Below, one piece after another: positions 45,180-55,708 of a DNA stretch of 64,000 bases. Numbering within the stretch: position 1 is the first letter of the stretch; each line of letters opens with the position of its first letter. The stretch covers positions 1 to 64,000 of the forward strand of contig NZ_FZQY01000005.1 in the NCBI RefSeq assembly GCF_900199585.1, read 5' to 3'. Made by a program: the position numbers and the translations under genes. This stretch comes from Helicobacter sp. 'house sparrow 1' (lineage in GTDB: Bacteria; Campylobacterota; Campylobacteria; Campylobacterales; Helicobacteraceae). A model generated the notes under the pieces. The model worked only from the letters and a program-made list of their open reading frames with translations. It was not told where the DNA came from and did not search any database.

Positions 45180-46019
45180 TTAATGGCCTTTTAGTTGTTC
45201 TAATCTTTGGCGCTTTGTCCCTATTTCTGTCACTTGGATTCCAAAGTTTCCATCTACAATTACCACTTCACCTTTTGCAATTACTTTATCATCAATTAAG
45301 ATTTCTAGGGGGTCGTTTGCAAGTTGATTTAATTCTATTACGCTTCCAATATCCATAGATACCACGTCTTTTAAAAGCATTCTTTTTTGTCCAATTCTTA
45401 CTTTTACATTTAGTTTAACATCCAGTAGCATTGCAATATTTTTCATCTCATCGCTTGAAAGACTACTTGTTGTTTGTGCTTGTTCTTGAGTGGTTGTTTC
45501 TTTAGCTGTAGGGGCTTCTTGTGTCAGATTGTTTTCCAAATCAGCTGAAGATAAAAGCCAAAAATGCGATGAAATTGTGTTGAGTTCAAAAGAGAAATTA
45601 TAGGCTTTAGTATAGCCTTGATGATCTTGATCTGAGGTTACAAATTCTATGCTTTTGCAAGAAAAACTTAGTTTGGGCAATTTTTTTTGAGAACCCAAGC
45701 TGGTGGATAGGGCACCAAAAATATTTGAATTAATTTCTTTATTAGCATCCAAATCATCATCATCCATACTTTCTTTTGCATTACCTTCTCCACCAACCAT
45801 TGTATCAGCAAGGGCAGTTGCAAGTTCAACGGGAGTTGCAATTGCTAGTGAGGTATGAAAGTCTCCACTAGTTTCAATAGAAGTCAGTGCATAGGGAGGA
45901 GAAATCTTTTCTTGTTTTAAATCTATGCTTTTTATTTCCTTAATATTGGGACTTGATCCTGTTAGTCCTTCTATTGTAGAGATAGCCTCTTGAATAAAAA
46001 GTTTAATAAAATCATTCAT
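45180..46019 (-). CDS. fliY: Flagellar motor switch protein FliY
   Basis: A C-ring component with an N-terminal CheC-like region and a C-terminal SpoA/FliN domain (LLDVKLNVKVRIGQKRMLLK to GNFGIQVTEIGTKRQRL). Of 279 residues, the linker around 165-195 is rich in Thr/Gln/Ala. The CheC-type phosphatase Glu-Asn motif is not obvious. It overlaps fliM by 8 bases. A separate fliN is expected elsewhere, as in other Helicobacter. Confidence 0.93.
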   Translation of the reverse strand: MNDFIKLFIQEAISTIEGLTGSSPNIKEIKSIDLKQEKISPPYALTSIETSGDFHTSLAIATPVELATALADTMVGGEGNAKESMDDDDLDANKEINSNIFGALSTSLGSQKKLPKLSFSCKSIEFVTSDQDHQGYTKAYNFSFELNTISSHFWLLSSADLENNLTQEAPTAKETTTQEQAQTTSSLSSDEMKNIAMLLDVKLNVKVRIGQKRMLLKDVVSMDIGSVIELNQLANDPLEILIDDKVIAKGEVVIVDGNFGIQVTEIGTKRQRLEQLKGH

Positions 46020-47082
46020 AGTTTTCTTCCTCCTCTGTTTCTATTTCATTAATTCTATTTTTTCTTCGCATTTCAAGCATTTCTAATATCTCTTTTACTT
46101 GGTCTTTTTCTGTTTTTAAGACCTCTTTGATTTTTATGCTCTTTCGATATCTTTGTAATCCAATATCTGCTAAAAATTTATCTTTGCCATCAATAGCTAC
46201 CAAAACTGTATCATCAGCTTTTCTATTTAATCTAATAATATCTCCTGCTTGTAGATCTAAAATATCTCTTAGAGATAGACTTGCTTGACCGATAGATGCA
46301 CTAATATTAATATTTGCACCTCCAATTAGAGCCTGTAATTCTTTATTGCGACTTTTTTTAGAGCTTGTTTCAGAGAACACAAGATCTCTGCTACCTAATC
46401 TTGATAGGATTGTTTCAAGTGAAATCACAGGATAACAAAGATTAATCATACCACTACTATGTCCTATAATAATTTCCATTACAACCATGATAACTACTTC
46501 ATTTTGTGCAACAATTTGGACGACATTAGGACTAGATTCCTTGGCATCAATACTTGGAAAGATCTCGGTAACAGGAGCCCAAGCATCTTTTAGAGTTTGC
46601 ATTATTTGCCTTAGAATACTATCTAAAAGATTTAATTCAATATCGCTAAATTCTCTTTGGCTATCATAAGTTTCCCCCTTTCCTCCAAGTAAGCGATCAA
46701 TCATTGAAAACACAATGCTTGGATTAATTTCTAAAACCCCCGTTCCATCCATGGGCTTCATTGAAAAAACATTAAAGCTTGTGGGACTTGGGAGACTCAT
46801 TAAAAATTCTCCATAAGTCATCTGATCTACACTGTGTAATTGAATCTCAACAATGCTACGCATAATGGCAGAAATCTGACTAGAGAGATTTCTAGCCATT
46901 TTATCGTGAATGCCTCTAAAGGCCCTTAATTGCTCTTTGCTTACACGGTTGGGTCTTTTAAAGTCATAAAGCATCACTTGCTTATTTGGGAGTAAACTGC
47001 TTCTTTCTAGCTCAGGAGTATGATCCTCATCTATTACTTCTAGTAGCGCATCAATTTCCTCTTGACTTAATATGTCAGCCAT
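46012..47082 (-). CDS. fliM: Flagellar motor switch protein FliM
   Basis: The C-ring protein that binds phospho-CheY. The N-terminal EIDALLEVI is the CheY-binding peptide (equivalent to EIDALL). The middle domain contains SSQISAIMRSIVEIQLHSVD and GGKGETYDSQREFSDIE. A C-terminal SpoA domain follows (IGQASLSLRDILDLQAGD). At 356 residues it is normal. It overlaps fliA by 8 bases upstream and fliY by 8 downstream. Confidence 0.96.
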   Translation of the reverse strand: MADILSQEEIDALLEVIDEDHTPELERSSLLPNKQVMLYDFKRPNRVSKEQLRAFRGIHDKMARNLSSQISAIMRSIVEIQLHSVDQMTYGEFLMSLPSPTSFNVFSMKPMDGTGVLEINPSIVFSMIDRLLGGKGETYDSQREFSDIELNLLDSILRQIMQTLKDAWAPVTEIFPSIDAKESSPNVVQIVAQNEVVIMVVMEIIIGHSSGMINLCYPVISLETILSRLGSRDLVFSETSSKKSRNKELQALIGGANINISASIGQASLSLRDILDLQAGDIIRLNRKADDTVLVAIDGKDKFLADIGLQRYRKSIKIKEVLKTEKDQVKEILEMLEMRRKNRINEIETEEEENYE

Positions 47083-47764
47083 TATGTTCTCCTATGGATC
47101 TTCTAATCTTCTTGATTACTTCTTTTGTGATTTGTGAAATTCTAGATTCTGTGATATCTAAAACCTCCTTGATTTCACTAAGGCTCATTTCTTCAAAAAA
47201 ATACATCTGTATTACAAGCTGTTCCCTTTCTGTTAGCTCTGAGAGAGCAGCTTTAATTTTATCAATAAGTTCTTCTTGCTCAAGCTTATCAATAATTGTG
47301 CTACCCTCAATTACATTGTACTGCTCATCAATAGGGACAAGAAGATAAATATCTGAAGCAATTTTTGCTTCTTTGATCTTTTCTAAAGTCTCATTAAGAA
47401 TTTCTGCAAGATATTCATCACTAGGCTCTTCTTGATATTTATTGTAGTAGCGAGTAGTCTCAAAATCAATACTTTTAATGAGTTTTCTGTTAGCACGCGA
47501 GATGATATCAAGCGATCGGAGATAATCTAGTAATGCTCCATTAACTCGTGTTCTAGCATATCCCCAAAATGAATCATTAATAGCACTATCATATTTTCTG
47601 GCAAGCTTAATTAACTCCTCAGTTCCTATAGAGATCAAATCATTAATATCCACAGAGCTTGGTACTCTCTCTTTGATGCGATAGGCCATAGCCCTTACTG
47701 CTGGAAGATATTGTATGGCAAGTTCATCTTGAGAATGTCTGATATTTTGGTTATAAACATTCAT
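47075..47764 (-). CDS. fliA: Flagellar sigma factor FliA (sigma 28)
   Basis: Directs transcription of late flagellar genes. Sigma region 2 is visible in YLPAVRAMAYRIKERVPSSV and DLISIGTEELIKLARKYD, and region 4 in LTEREQLVIQMYFFEEMSLS followed by the helix-turn-helix EIKEVLDITESRISQI. At 229 residues it is typical. It overlaps both the small membrane gene upstream and fliM downstream. Confidence 0.96.
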   Translation of the reverse strand: MNVYNQNIRHSQDELAIQYLPAVRAMAYRIKERVPSSVDINDLISIGTEELIKLARKYDSAINDSFWGYARTRVNGALLDYLRSLDIISRANRKLIKSIDFETTRYYNKYQEEPSDEYLAEILNETLEKIKEAKIASDIYLLVPIDEQYNVIEGSTIIDKLEQEELIDKIKAALSELTEREQLVIQMYFFEEMSLSEIKEVLDITESRISQITKEVIKKIRRSIGEHNG

Positions 47765-48078
47765 TGCATCTTACCATCATAATCAAAACTTTTAAGATAA
47801 AGTCTTATATTTTGCACCTCTCGCTCTTGCAAATCAAATTCCTTATCAAAATCATCCAAACGACTCTCTAAGCTTGCCTTATCAAAAATATTAAAGCTAA
47901 AATTTAAAGACCAAGTGTAGATTGCAACAATAAGCATAGCAATCAGATAAAATCCAATTGTTGATACAACTGTCCAGAATAATACGATTTCTGGTTCATC
48001 AAATTTTGCAACAGCTAGGGCAAGGCCCAAAAAAAACCCAAACGAAACAGAAAGATTGAGATAATTAGTTGGTTTCAT
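47761..48078 (-). CDS. Small membrane protein between flhG and fliA
   Basis: A 105-residue protein with two transmembrane helices (about residues 6-24 and 31-54) and a charged cytoplasmic tail (SLESRLDDFDKEFDLQEREV). It lies 14 bases after flhG and overlaps fliA by 4 bases. The slot is occupied by an unannotated gene in H. pylori as I recall. Its place in the flagellar operon suggests a link to motility; no experimental role is known to me. Confidence 0.78.
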   Translation of the reverse strand: MKPTNYLNLSVSFGFFLGLALAVAKFDEPEIVLFWTVVSTIGFYLIAMLIVAIYTWSLNFSFNIFDKASLESRLDDFDKEFDLQEREVQNIRLYLKSFDYDGKMQ

Positions 48079-48092
48079 CTCATTTCCTTGAA

Positions 48093-48959
48093 CTAAAGAT
48101 AACTAAGCATCCTTTTTAAGAAACTACCAAAGTTTGCTTTTGGAGTTTCAAGCATATTGCGTTCCACTTTTGAGATTAATTGTCTTGCTACTTCCTCCAT
48201 ATTAAGACTAAAGGCATTATATGGTTCGGTTTTTGTGATGAGTTCTCTATATTTAGTAGACCCTCTCACGGTATTATTGGCCAAAAAGTTGCCCAAATAA
48301 AAGAGTTTTAGATGAGGGATATTTTTTAGAGCCACACTTTGTATTTTTTGGAAAATATTTAAGGCCTCTTGATTTCTTGAAGCCATATTAACAATCATTA
48401 AAATCTCTTCTCTATATTTTGCATTGATTTTTATTGTCGCATAGGCATCTGTAATCGCAGATGGATCTGGTGTGGTGATTACAATCACATAATCTGAAGC
48501 ATTTAAAAAAGCCTGTGTGGTAGTTCCAATACCTGCACCCGTATCTACAATCACATAATCAAAAGCTTCAAAAACAAGACTCTCATTTGCAAAACTATCC
48601 AAAATATTAAATTTATCGGCAAATTTCAATATCTCTTCGCCACTATCTCCAGGTATTAAGAAGAGGTTTTTATCTACAGGACAAATAATATCATCAAAGC
48701 TTGCTTCTCCCTTTAGTACATGCAATATATTTTGTTTGGTGCGCACACCAAAAATAAGATCAAGATTTGCTAATCCGATATCTGCATCAAAGACCCCAAT
48801 TTTATATCCCATTTTTGCAAGAATAAAGGCAAGATTGGCACTAATTGTTGATTTTCCTACCCCACCTTTTCCGCTTGTAATTGCAATAAACTTCGTGGAA
48901 TGTAATTTCTTTTCACCACGAAGTAATTGTTCAAGTTTTGTTGCTTGATTTTCGCTCAT
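48093..48959 (-). CDS. flhG: Flagellar number regulator FlhG (FleN/YlxH)
   Basis: A MinD-like ATPase that limits flagellar number and works with FlhF. The deviant Walker [13 protein letters not shown] and the blocks IGVFDADIGLANLD and YVIVDTGAGIGTTTQ are clear. The N-terminal NQATKLEQLLRG resembles the FlhF-activating segment. At 288 residues it is normal. It overlaps flhF by 4 bases, which separates it from the division MinD near 29 kb. Confidence 0.95.
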   Translation of the reverse strand: MSENQATKLEQLLRGEKKLHSTKFIAITSGKGGVGKSTISANLAFILAKMGYKIGVFDADIGLANLDLIFGVRTKQNILHVLKGEASFDDIICPVDKNLFLIPGDSGEEILKFADKFNILDSFANESLVFEAFDYVIVDTGAGIGTTTQAFLNASDYVIVITTPDPSAITDAYATIKINAKYREEILMIVNMASRNQEALNIFQKIQSVALKNIPHLKLFYLGNFLANNTVRGSTKYRELITKTEPYNAFSLNMEEVARQLISKVERNMLETPKANFGSFLKRMLSYL

Positions 48960-50299
48960 TTTCTACCTTTACTTGGATTATAAAAACCATCAAGCAAGCA
49001 GTCAGCAAGATAGTCATTTGACGCCACACATAGGTCTGTGGGTACTTCTTGACCTACAGAAAGATAACTAATTGTTTTTTTTGTTTCATATGCAAGAGAA
49101 AACAGATTTCCCAAACCCTTGCTTTCATCTAATTTACTAAAGATAAAAGAATCAATATCTAGTTCACTAAAAGATTGATAGATATCCCTTAAGTCCTCAT
49201 ATTTTGTTGTCGCAGATAAAACTAGCGCGATGTCAATTTTATAATTGTTTTGTGTGAATTTTTTTAGTTGATTGATTTTTTGTTTATCATGCTGAGAGTG
49301 CCCAGCTGTATCTACAAGAATAATATCACAATATCTGAGCGCATCAATTTCTTTTAAGAAATCTTCAGGCTCAATCACTGTTTCTATACTAATTTTCATT
49401 TTTCTTGCATACCAAGTAAGTTGCTCTAAAGCACCTATTCTATAAGTGTCTAAAGTTATGATTCCCACTCGATATTTCTTATCTAAAAGTTTGGAATATC
49501 TTGCGGCAAGTTTTGCTAATGTTGTGGTTTTTCCAACTCCTGTTGGTCCAGTTAGCATAATAATTTTTTTATTTCCTAAATCAAGGTTTTCATTTCGGCA
49601 ATAAAGCATTTTTCTCAAGACTTCTCTGAAATACCGCTTGATAGTCAAAGAGTTTTCCCTCATTTTTAAAGGCATCAGCTCTAAGCTTAATTGCATAATT
49701 TCATCAAGATGGGCAGAATGCATACCGCTATTTTTTGCAATTCTATAAATTTCTGCAAATTCTTGGGGGATTTGTATATTATTGGGTGATTTTTCTTCCC
49801 AAAACATACTTTGGATAAGCTTCATCCTATCATTAATTTTATCCAGTTCGGTTTTTATTGCCTTGAATTCTTTGCTCTCATTTTGTTCTTTTTTAAATTT
49901 TTCCTCTTCTTTTCTAAGAACTTTGCTTTCAAACCTTAAATCAAAATCATCAGAAGCTTTTTTATTATCTAAAGTTTGATTGATTTCTCTTACAGCGCTT
50001 GAAAGTTGAACGCTTACAGCATCATTTTGATTTTCTTCTTCAAAATTACCAAAATATTTTTTCTTTGCATTTTTTTGTGTAATTTCATCAAGACGCTTTT
50101 GAATACTATTTTTTGGAGGAGGTGGAGTATCTTGAGTGTCTTCTTCTACTGCAACAATAATCTCATACAAACCTGCTTGACCTAATGTCTTTTTTCTCAC
50201 TTCTCTAGTTTTTACAACAAGTGCATCTTCACCATGCTTTTCTTGCGCAATTTTTAATGCTTGAGCAGCAGTTTCTCCACCATAGGTATAAAGTTTCAT
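48956..50299 (-). CDS. flhF: Flagellar SRP-like GTPase FlhF
   Basis: An SRP-type GTPase that sets polar flagellar position and, in Campylobacterota, is needed for sigma54-dependent flagellar genes. The N terminus MKLYTYGGETAAQALKIAQ is the FlhF B domain. A charged variable region follows, then the NG domain with LTGPTGVGKTTTLAKL, ITLDTYRIGALEQL, DTAGHSQHD and SKLDE. I chose the Met at 50299, giving 447 residues, because it overlaps the folK stop as TGATG and has AAGGAAAGG upstream. An earlier in-frame Met would lie within folK and adds unrelated residues. Confidence 0.95.
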   Translation of the reverse strand: MKLYTYGGETAAQALKIAQEKHGEDALVVKTREVRKKTLGQAGLYEIIVAVEEDTQDTPPPPKNSIQKRLDEITQKNAKKKYFGNFEEENQNDAVSVQLSSAVREINQTLDNKKASDDFDLRFESKVLRKEEEKFKKEQNESKEFKAIKTELDKINDRMKLIQSMFWEEKSPNNIQIPQEFAEIYRIAKNSGMHSAHLDEIMQLSLELMPLKMRENSLTIKRYFREVLRKMLYCRNENLDLGNKKIIMLTGPTGVGKTTTLAKLAARYSKLLDKKYRVGIITLDTYRIGALEQLTWYARKMKISIETVIEPEDFLKEIDALRYCDIILVDTAGHSQHDKQKINQLKKFTQNNYKIDIALVLSATTKYEDLRDIYQSFSELDIDSFIFSKLDESKGLGNLFSLAYETKKTISYLSVGQEVPTDLCVASNDYLADCLLDGFYNPSKGRK

Positions 50300-50784
50300 C
50301 ACCTTTCCTTTTGTAGATTTTGTAGCATCAGTGGTATTATAACAGATTCTCGTTGTTTCCAATACGGGTGGGGAATTTTTAGATGCGGGTAGGTGATTTT
50401 AATCTTATTAAAGAATAAGAGATCAATATCTAGGGTTCTTGGCGCATTTTTAAAAACTCTTTTTCTAGGTCTTTTGAATTTTCTTTCAAGATAGAAAATT
50501 GTACAAAAAACCGCCCTTAAATAAAGAGGGGTTTGTAGAGTAAGAGTTGCATTATAAAAGTCTTGTTGGTTGGTATATCCAAATGCAGGATTTTGATAAA
50601 TGGGACTTGAGGAGACAATAAAAAAGAGTTTATTTTTTTGAAACCATGAAAATAAATGATCAAAAGTTTGGAAGCAATTCCCTTGATTCCCTCCAATTCC
50701 TATTGTAAAAGTATTTAAAGCAGAATTTTTTTTAAAAAAGGGAGTGGAGAAAGGAAAATGGGGGGTAAAAAATATCTTCCGCAT
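50299..50784 (-). CDS. folK: HPPK, folate-pathway pyrophosphokinase
   Basis: Transfers pyrophosphate to 6-hydroxymethyl-dihydropterin in folate synthesis. The family motifs are GIGGNQGNCFQTFDHLF, NPAFGYTNQQDFYNAT, and the metal/ATP-binding APRTLDIDLLFFN. The N terminus is about 25 residues longer than usual, and the first Met may not be the true start. The stop overlaps the flhF start, an unrelated gene cotranscribed, as in H. pylori. Confidence 0.93.
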   Translation of the reverse strand: MRKIFFTPHFPFSTPFFKKNSALNTFTIGIGGNQGNCFQTFDHLFSWFQKNKLFFIVSSSPIYQNPAFGYTNQQDFYNATLTLQTPLYLRAVFCTIFYLERKFKRPRKRVFKNAPRTLDIDLLFFNKIKITYPHLKIPHPYWKQRESVIIPLMLQNLQKER

Positions 50785-50786
50785 CT

Positions 50787-51812
50787 CTAAAGAATATGAG
50801 CCCTGCCATTTTTTATTACAACAAGATCTTCAATTCTTACTCCAAATTCATTAGGAAGATAGATTCCTGGTTCAATAGAAAAAACCATGCCATCTTCTAT
50901 AATCTCTTCGCTTCTTGGGGAAATAAAAGGTAGCTCATGTATATCTAGTCCAATTCCATGTCCTGTGCTATGGTTAAAGAAATTCCCAAAACCATGTTCT
51001 TCTATAATGTTTCTTGCTATGGCATCAATTTCTTTACCCTTCATCCCACTTTTGATACTCTTTATTGTTTCTTCCTGTGCCTTTAATACAATATCATAAA
51101 CTTTTTGTTTCTTAATATCTTTGAAACTTTGTTGTTTCTCAAAATGAAAGTTCTCATCAAAAATGGCAGTTCGTGTTCTATCAGAACAATAGTGTTTAAA
51201 TTTGATACCAGCATCAAAGAGAATCAAATCTTCTTTATTAAGAAGAGAAGTAGAGGCTAATGCATGAGGTTTTGCAGCATTTGCATTGATACCAATAATG
51301 GGTTCAAAACTTAATTCATAATTGCCGTGGTCTTGTAAAAAATTCTTCGCATAAAAAAGGAGTTCTTTTTCATTTAAAGGATTTTTTTGATTTAATAAAA
51401 AAGAGGCAAATTTTTCATAAGCCTTTTGGTTGAGGTGTTGAGATTGAGCAATTTTTTGTATTTCTTCTTGGTTTTTTATTATCCTTAAGCGCTGATGAAA
51501 GGAAGCTTTAGGCTTTAAACTCGTATTGCAGAGTGATGATATTTGATTAAAAACAGAAACACTTACTTGTTGATCATCAAAAATCAGCTCTTTGGGCTTT
51601 AAACTATTAATAAGCTTAATAAGCCCCTGAGTGATATTAGATTCTTCAATAATTTGTGTATTTTTGGAGCAAAATTCCTGTGCCTCAAGTGTGTATCTAG
51701 AATCTGTGATAAAAAAGCAATCTTTTTGAATTTTTAATAGCCAAGCATTATCACAACTAAACCCACACTCATAAAGCTGTGCACTTTGATCTTGAGTAAA
51801 AAAATCAAACAT
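50787..51812 (-). CDS. pepQ: Xaa-Pro aminopeptidase/dipeptidase, M24 family
   Basis: A cytoplasmic metallopeptidase of the pita-bread fold cleaving Xaa-Pro bonds. Metal ligands are seen in DLILFDAGIKFKHYCSDRT (two Asp), HSTGHGIGLDIHE (His), MVFSIEPGIYLP (Glu) and VRIEDLVVI (Glu). An N-terminal creatinase-like domain precedes. I chose the Met at 51812 (341 residues), 4 bases after the aroQ stop; the farther upstream Met would overlap aroQ by about 50 bases with an unusual basic extension. No good Shine-Dalgarno favours either. Confidence 0.91.
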   Translation of the reverse strand: MFDFFTQDQSAQLYECGFSCDNAWLLKIQKDCFFITDSRYTLEAQEFCSKNTQIIEESNITQGLIKLINSLKPKELIFDDQQVSVSVFNQISSLCNTSLKPKASFHQRLRIIKNQEEIQKIAQSQHLNQKAYEKFASFLLNQKNPLNEKELLFYAKNFLQDHGNYELSFEPIIGINANAAKPHALASTSLLNKEDLILFDAGIKFKHYCSDRTRTAIFDENFHFEKQQSFKDIKKQKVYDIVLKAQEETIKSIKSGMKGKEIDAIARNIIEEHGFGNFFNHSTGHGIGLDIHELPFISPRSEEIIEDGMVFSIEPGIYLPNEFGVRIEDLVVIKNGRAHIL

Positions 51813-51816
51813 AAGA

Positions 51817-52296
51817 CTAGTTGTTTTGTTGTTTGGCTTGAGCCTCTTTAACTGCTTGAATTTCATTGAGAATTTGTAAGATTGAAATTAAAGCAAGATG
51901 GTAGCCAAAAGCTCCAAAACCTGTAATAACACCGGCAGAAGCAGCACCAGTGTAGCTATTTCTTCTGAATTCTTCTCTAGCAAAAATATTGCTTAAATGA
52001 ACCTCAATTACAGGAACACCAGCAGAAGCAATAGCATCAGCAATTGCAATAGAGGTGTGAGAGTATGCACCAGGATTGATGATGATCCCCTGATATTCTC
52101 CCCCAATACATTCTTGAATTTTATCAATAATCTCGCCCTCAAAATTGCTTTGAAAAAAATCAATATCAAACTTGTTTTGTTTTGCAAACTCTTGCATATT
52201 TGAGTGAATTTGCTCAAGCGTTATTGGTCCATAGATTCTTGGATCTCTATGTCCTAGAATATTTAAGTTTGGCCCCTGTATAACTAGGATTTTCAT
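51817..52296 (-). CDS. aroQ: Type II 3-dehydroquinate dehydratase
   Basis: Third step of the shikimate pathway. The signature is complete: ILVIQGPNLNILGHRDPRIYG with the active-site Tyr, NPGAYSHTSIAIADAI, and VIEVHLSNIFAREEFR. At 159 residues it is typical for type II enzymes. It is the first gene of the reverse-strand block running to fliY. Confidence 0.96.
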   Translation of the reverse strand: MKILVIQGPNLNILGHRDPRIYGPITLEQIHSNMQEFAKQNKFDIDFFQSNFEGEIIDKIQECIGGEYQGIIINPGAYSHTSIAIADAIASAGVPVIEVHLSNIFAREEFRRNSYTGAASAGVITGFGAFGYHLALISILQILNEIQAVKEAQAKQQNN

Positions 52297-52359
52297 TTTT
52301 AATTCCTTAATAATAGATTTCTATTACTATATAAAAAAGTAGCTGATTTTTTAATTAAA

Positions 52360-53009
52360 TTAAATGAGAGGTTTTTTTTGTTCCCCATCAGGAATGCTCA
52401 TAATATGCTCCTCCTGCACTTCTTGTTTTTTAACTTCTTGCTTTTTTTCCTCAAATGGAGGACCCTTTTTAAGGGTTTCTGTTAATAATGCTGCTTTTTT
52501 AGGCTCCATTTTTGCCAGAATTTTTCCAATTTCTTGTGGCTTAAGATAAAAAAGAATATTGGCAGCCTCACTAAGGCTAAGATCACTTAAAATTGCTGCA
52601 GCTTTTGAATCTTTCATTTTAGAGTAGGTTTGCGCAACCTTGCTCTCTGTTTCATCGCGGATTTGTCTTAATATATCCTCATTTTTTGCCAAAATTTTTT
52701 TTACCCTTTCTTCAGCTTCTTTTTGTTTTGTTTGTAAAAGAATTTCCTTGTCATTTAAGGCTTGGGTTTTTTGTTTTAATTCTTCTTCTTTATCTTGAAG
52801 TTTTTTTTCTCGTTGATTAAATAAGTCCTCGCTTGCTTTTTGTAGCATTTCTAAAGATTGTTTTTTTTCTTCAAGGGTTTGGATTTGTTGAATAATTTCT
52901 GATTTTTTTGCTTCAAAGATTGCATTACACTGTATAAGCTTTGAGCTTTCCTCTTGTGTTTCTTCTGCATAAAGATAGCTGAGTATAAGAGCCAGAAATA
53001 TTTTCTTTT

Positions 53010-53013
<4 letters not shown>
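52360..53013 (-). CDS. MotE-like periplasmic stator-chaperone protein
   Basis: A 217-residue exported protein. A Sec signal peptide (MKKKIFLALILSYLYA) is followed by a long coiled coil (about residues 25-130). Then comes a compact domain resembling the MgtE/FliG-N fold (DSKAAAILSDLSLSEAANIL and LKPQEIGKILAKM), and a charged tail. This is the layout of MotE, reported as a chaperone of the MotAB stator in Campylobacterota. It overlaps the fliJ-like gene by 4 bases, which supports a flagellar role. The name is by architecture and context. Confidence 0.78.
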
Positions 53014-54688
<1,675 letters not shown>

Positions 54689-54728
54689 TTATATTTTTAA
54701 TAATGCTATTTTATACTTAATTAAGTCT

Positions 54729-55658
54729 CTAGATAAAAAGAGAATTAACGCTTTCATTGTAGTGGATTCTGCGAATAACTTCAGCAAATAATGGAGCAAC
54801 GCTAAGCACAGTAATTTTTGAACAAGAATTTTTAAGGGGAATGGAATTGCTGACTACAACCTCATCTAAAACACTCTCTTGGATTCTTTGGATAGCAGGA
54901 CCACTTAAAACAGGATGGGTTCCAAGAGCCATTACAGAATTTGCTCCTCTAGATTTTAATACATGGGCAGCCTTGCACATAGTCCCAGCTGTATCAATCA
55001 TATCATCAACCAAGATAACATCTTTACCCTCAACATCTCCAATAATATTCATCACCTCGCTTTCATTTGCCTTTTCTCGTTTTTTATCTACAATGACTAG
55101 ATCTAGGTGCAGTTGATCTGCAAAATATCTTGCTCTTGATACGCCTCCAATATCTGGACTTGCAATAATTGGATTGTTAAAGTTTTTTGAGCGAATATAA
55201 TCTCTAAAAATAATAGAGCCATAAAGATTATCTACTGGGATATCAAAGAAACCTTGAATCTGTCCTGCGTGTAGATCCATAGTAATGATGCGATTAATAC
55301 CAGCACTCTGCATTAAGTTTGCAACTAACTTTGCTGTAATTGGAACTCTTGGTGCAGCCTTTCTATCTTGTCTTGCATATCCAAAATAAGGAATAACAGC
55401 ATTAATGGAATTAGCAGAACTTCTTTTAAATGCATCTGTCATGACTAGCAATTCCATTAGATTGTCATTTGTTGGAGCACAGGTTGGTTGAATGATAAAA
55501 ATATCTTTACCACGCACAGATTCTGAAATTTGAACACTGATTTCTCCATCACTAAAACGACTTATATTTGCCTTTGAGACAACGCCATCAAGATATTTGG
55601 CTAGCTCTTTACTAAACTCTGTATGGGCAGTCCCACTGAAAATTTTAAAACCCTTCAT
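54729..55658 (-). CDS. prs: Ribose-phosphate pyrophosphokinase
   Basis: Makes PRPP from ribose 5-phosphate and ATP for purine, pyrimidine, His and Trp synthesis. The class I enzyme is recognised by FSGTAHTEFSKELAKYL, the flexible-loop region YARQDRKAAPRVPITAK and the PRPP-binding DVILVDDMIDTAGTM. At 309 residues it is typical. A TATAAT lies at 55688-55683 upstream, and the gene seems to form its own unit. Confidence 0.97.
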   Translation of the reverse strand: MKGFKIFSGTAHTEFSKELAKYLDGVVSKANISRFSDGEISVQISESVRGKDIFIIQPTCAPTNDNLMELLVMTDAFKRSSANSINAVIPYFGYARQDRKAAPRVPITAKLVANLMQSAGINRIITMDLHAGQIQGFFDIPVDNLYGSIIFRDYIRSKNFNNPIIASPDIGGVSRARYFADQLHLDLVIVDKKREKANESEVMNIIGDVEGKDVILVDDMIDTAGTMCKAAHVLKSRGANSVMALGTHPVLSGPAIQRIQESVLDEVVVSNSIPLKNSCSKITVLSVAPLFAEVIRRIHYNESVNSLFI

Positions 55659-55682
55659 AAAACATCCTCATTCTTTCTTGAA

Positions 55683-55688
55683 ATTATA
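55683..55688 (-). promoter_or_regulatory. Probable -10 element of prs
   Basis: TATAAT on the minus strand, 25 bases ahead of the prs ATG. No clear -35 is visible. Confidence 0.45.
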
Positions 55689-55708
55689 AGTTGTTAAACC
55701 TTAAAAGA

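Noticed and set aside
46986-47348. 120-codon plus-strand frame across fliM and fliA
   Set aside because: Antisense to both genes at their overlap; the hydrophobic composition arises from the complementary codons.
48093-48959. A second MinD
   Set aside because: It shares the deviant Walker A, but lies between flhF and fliA and lacks the MinD membrane-targeting tail, so FlhG is the better call.
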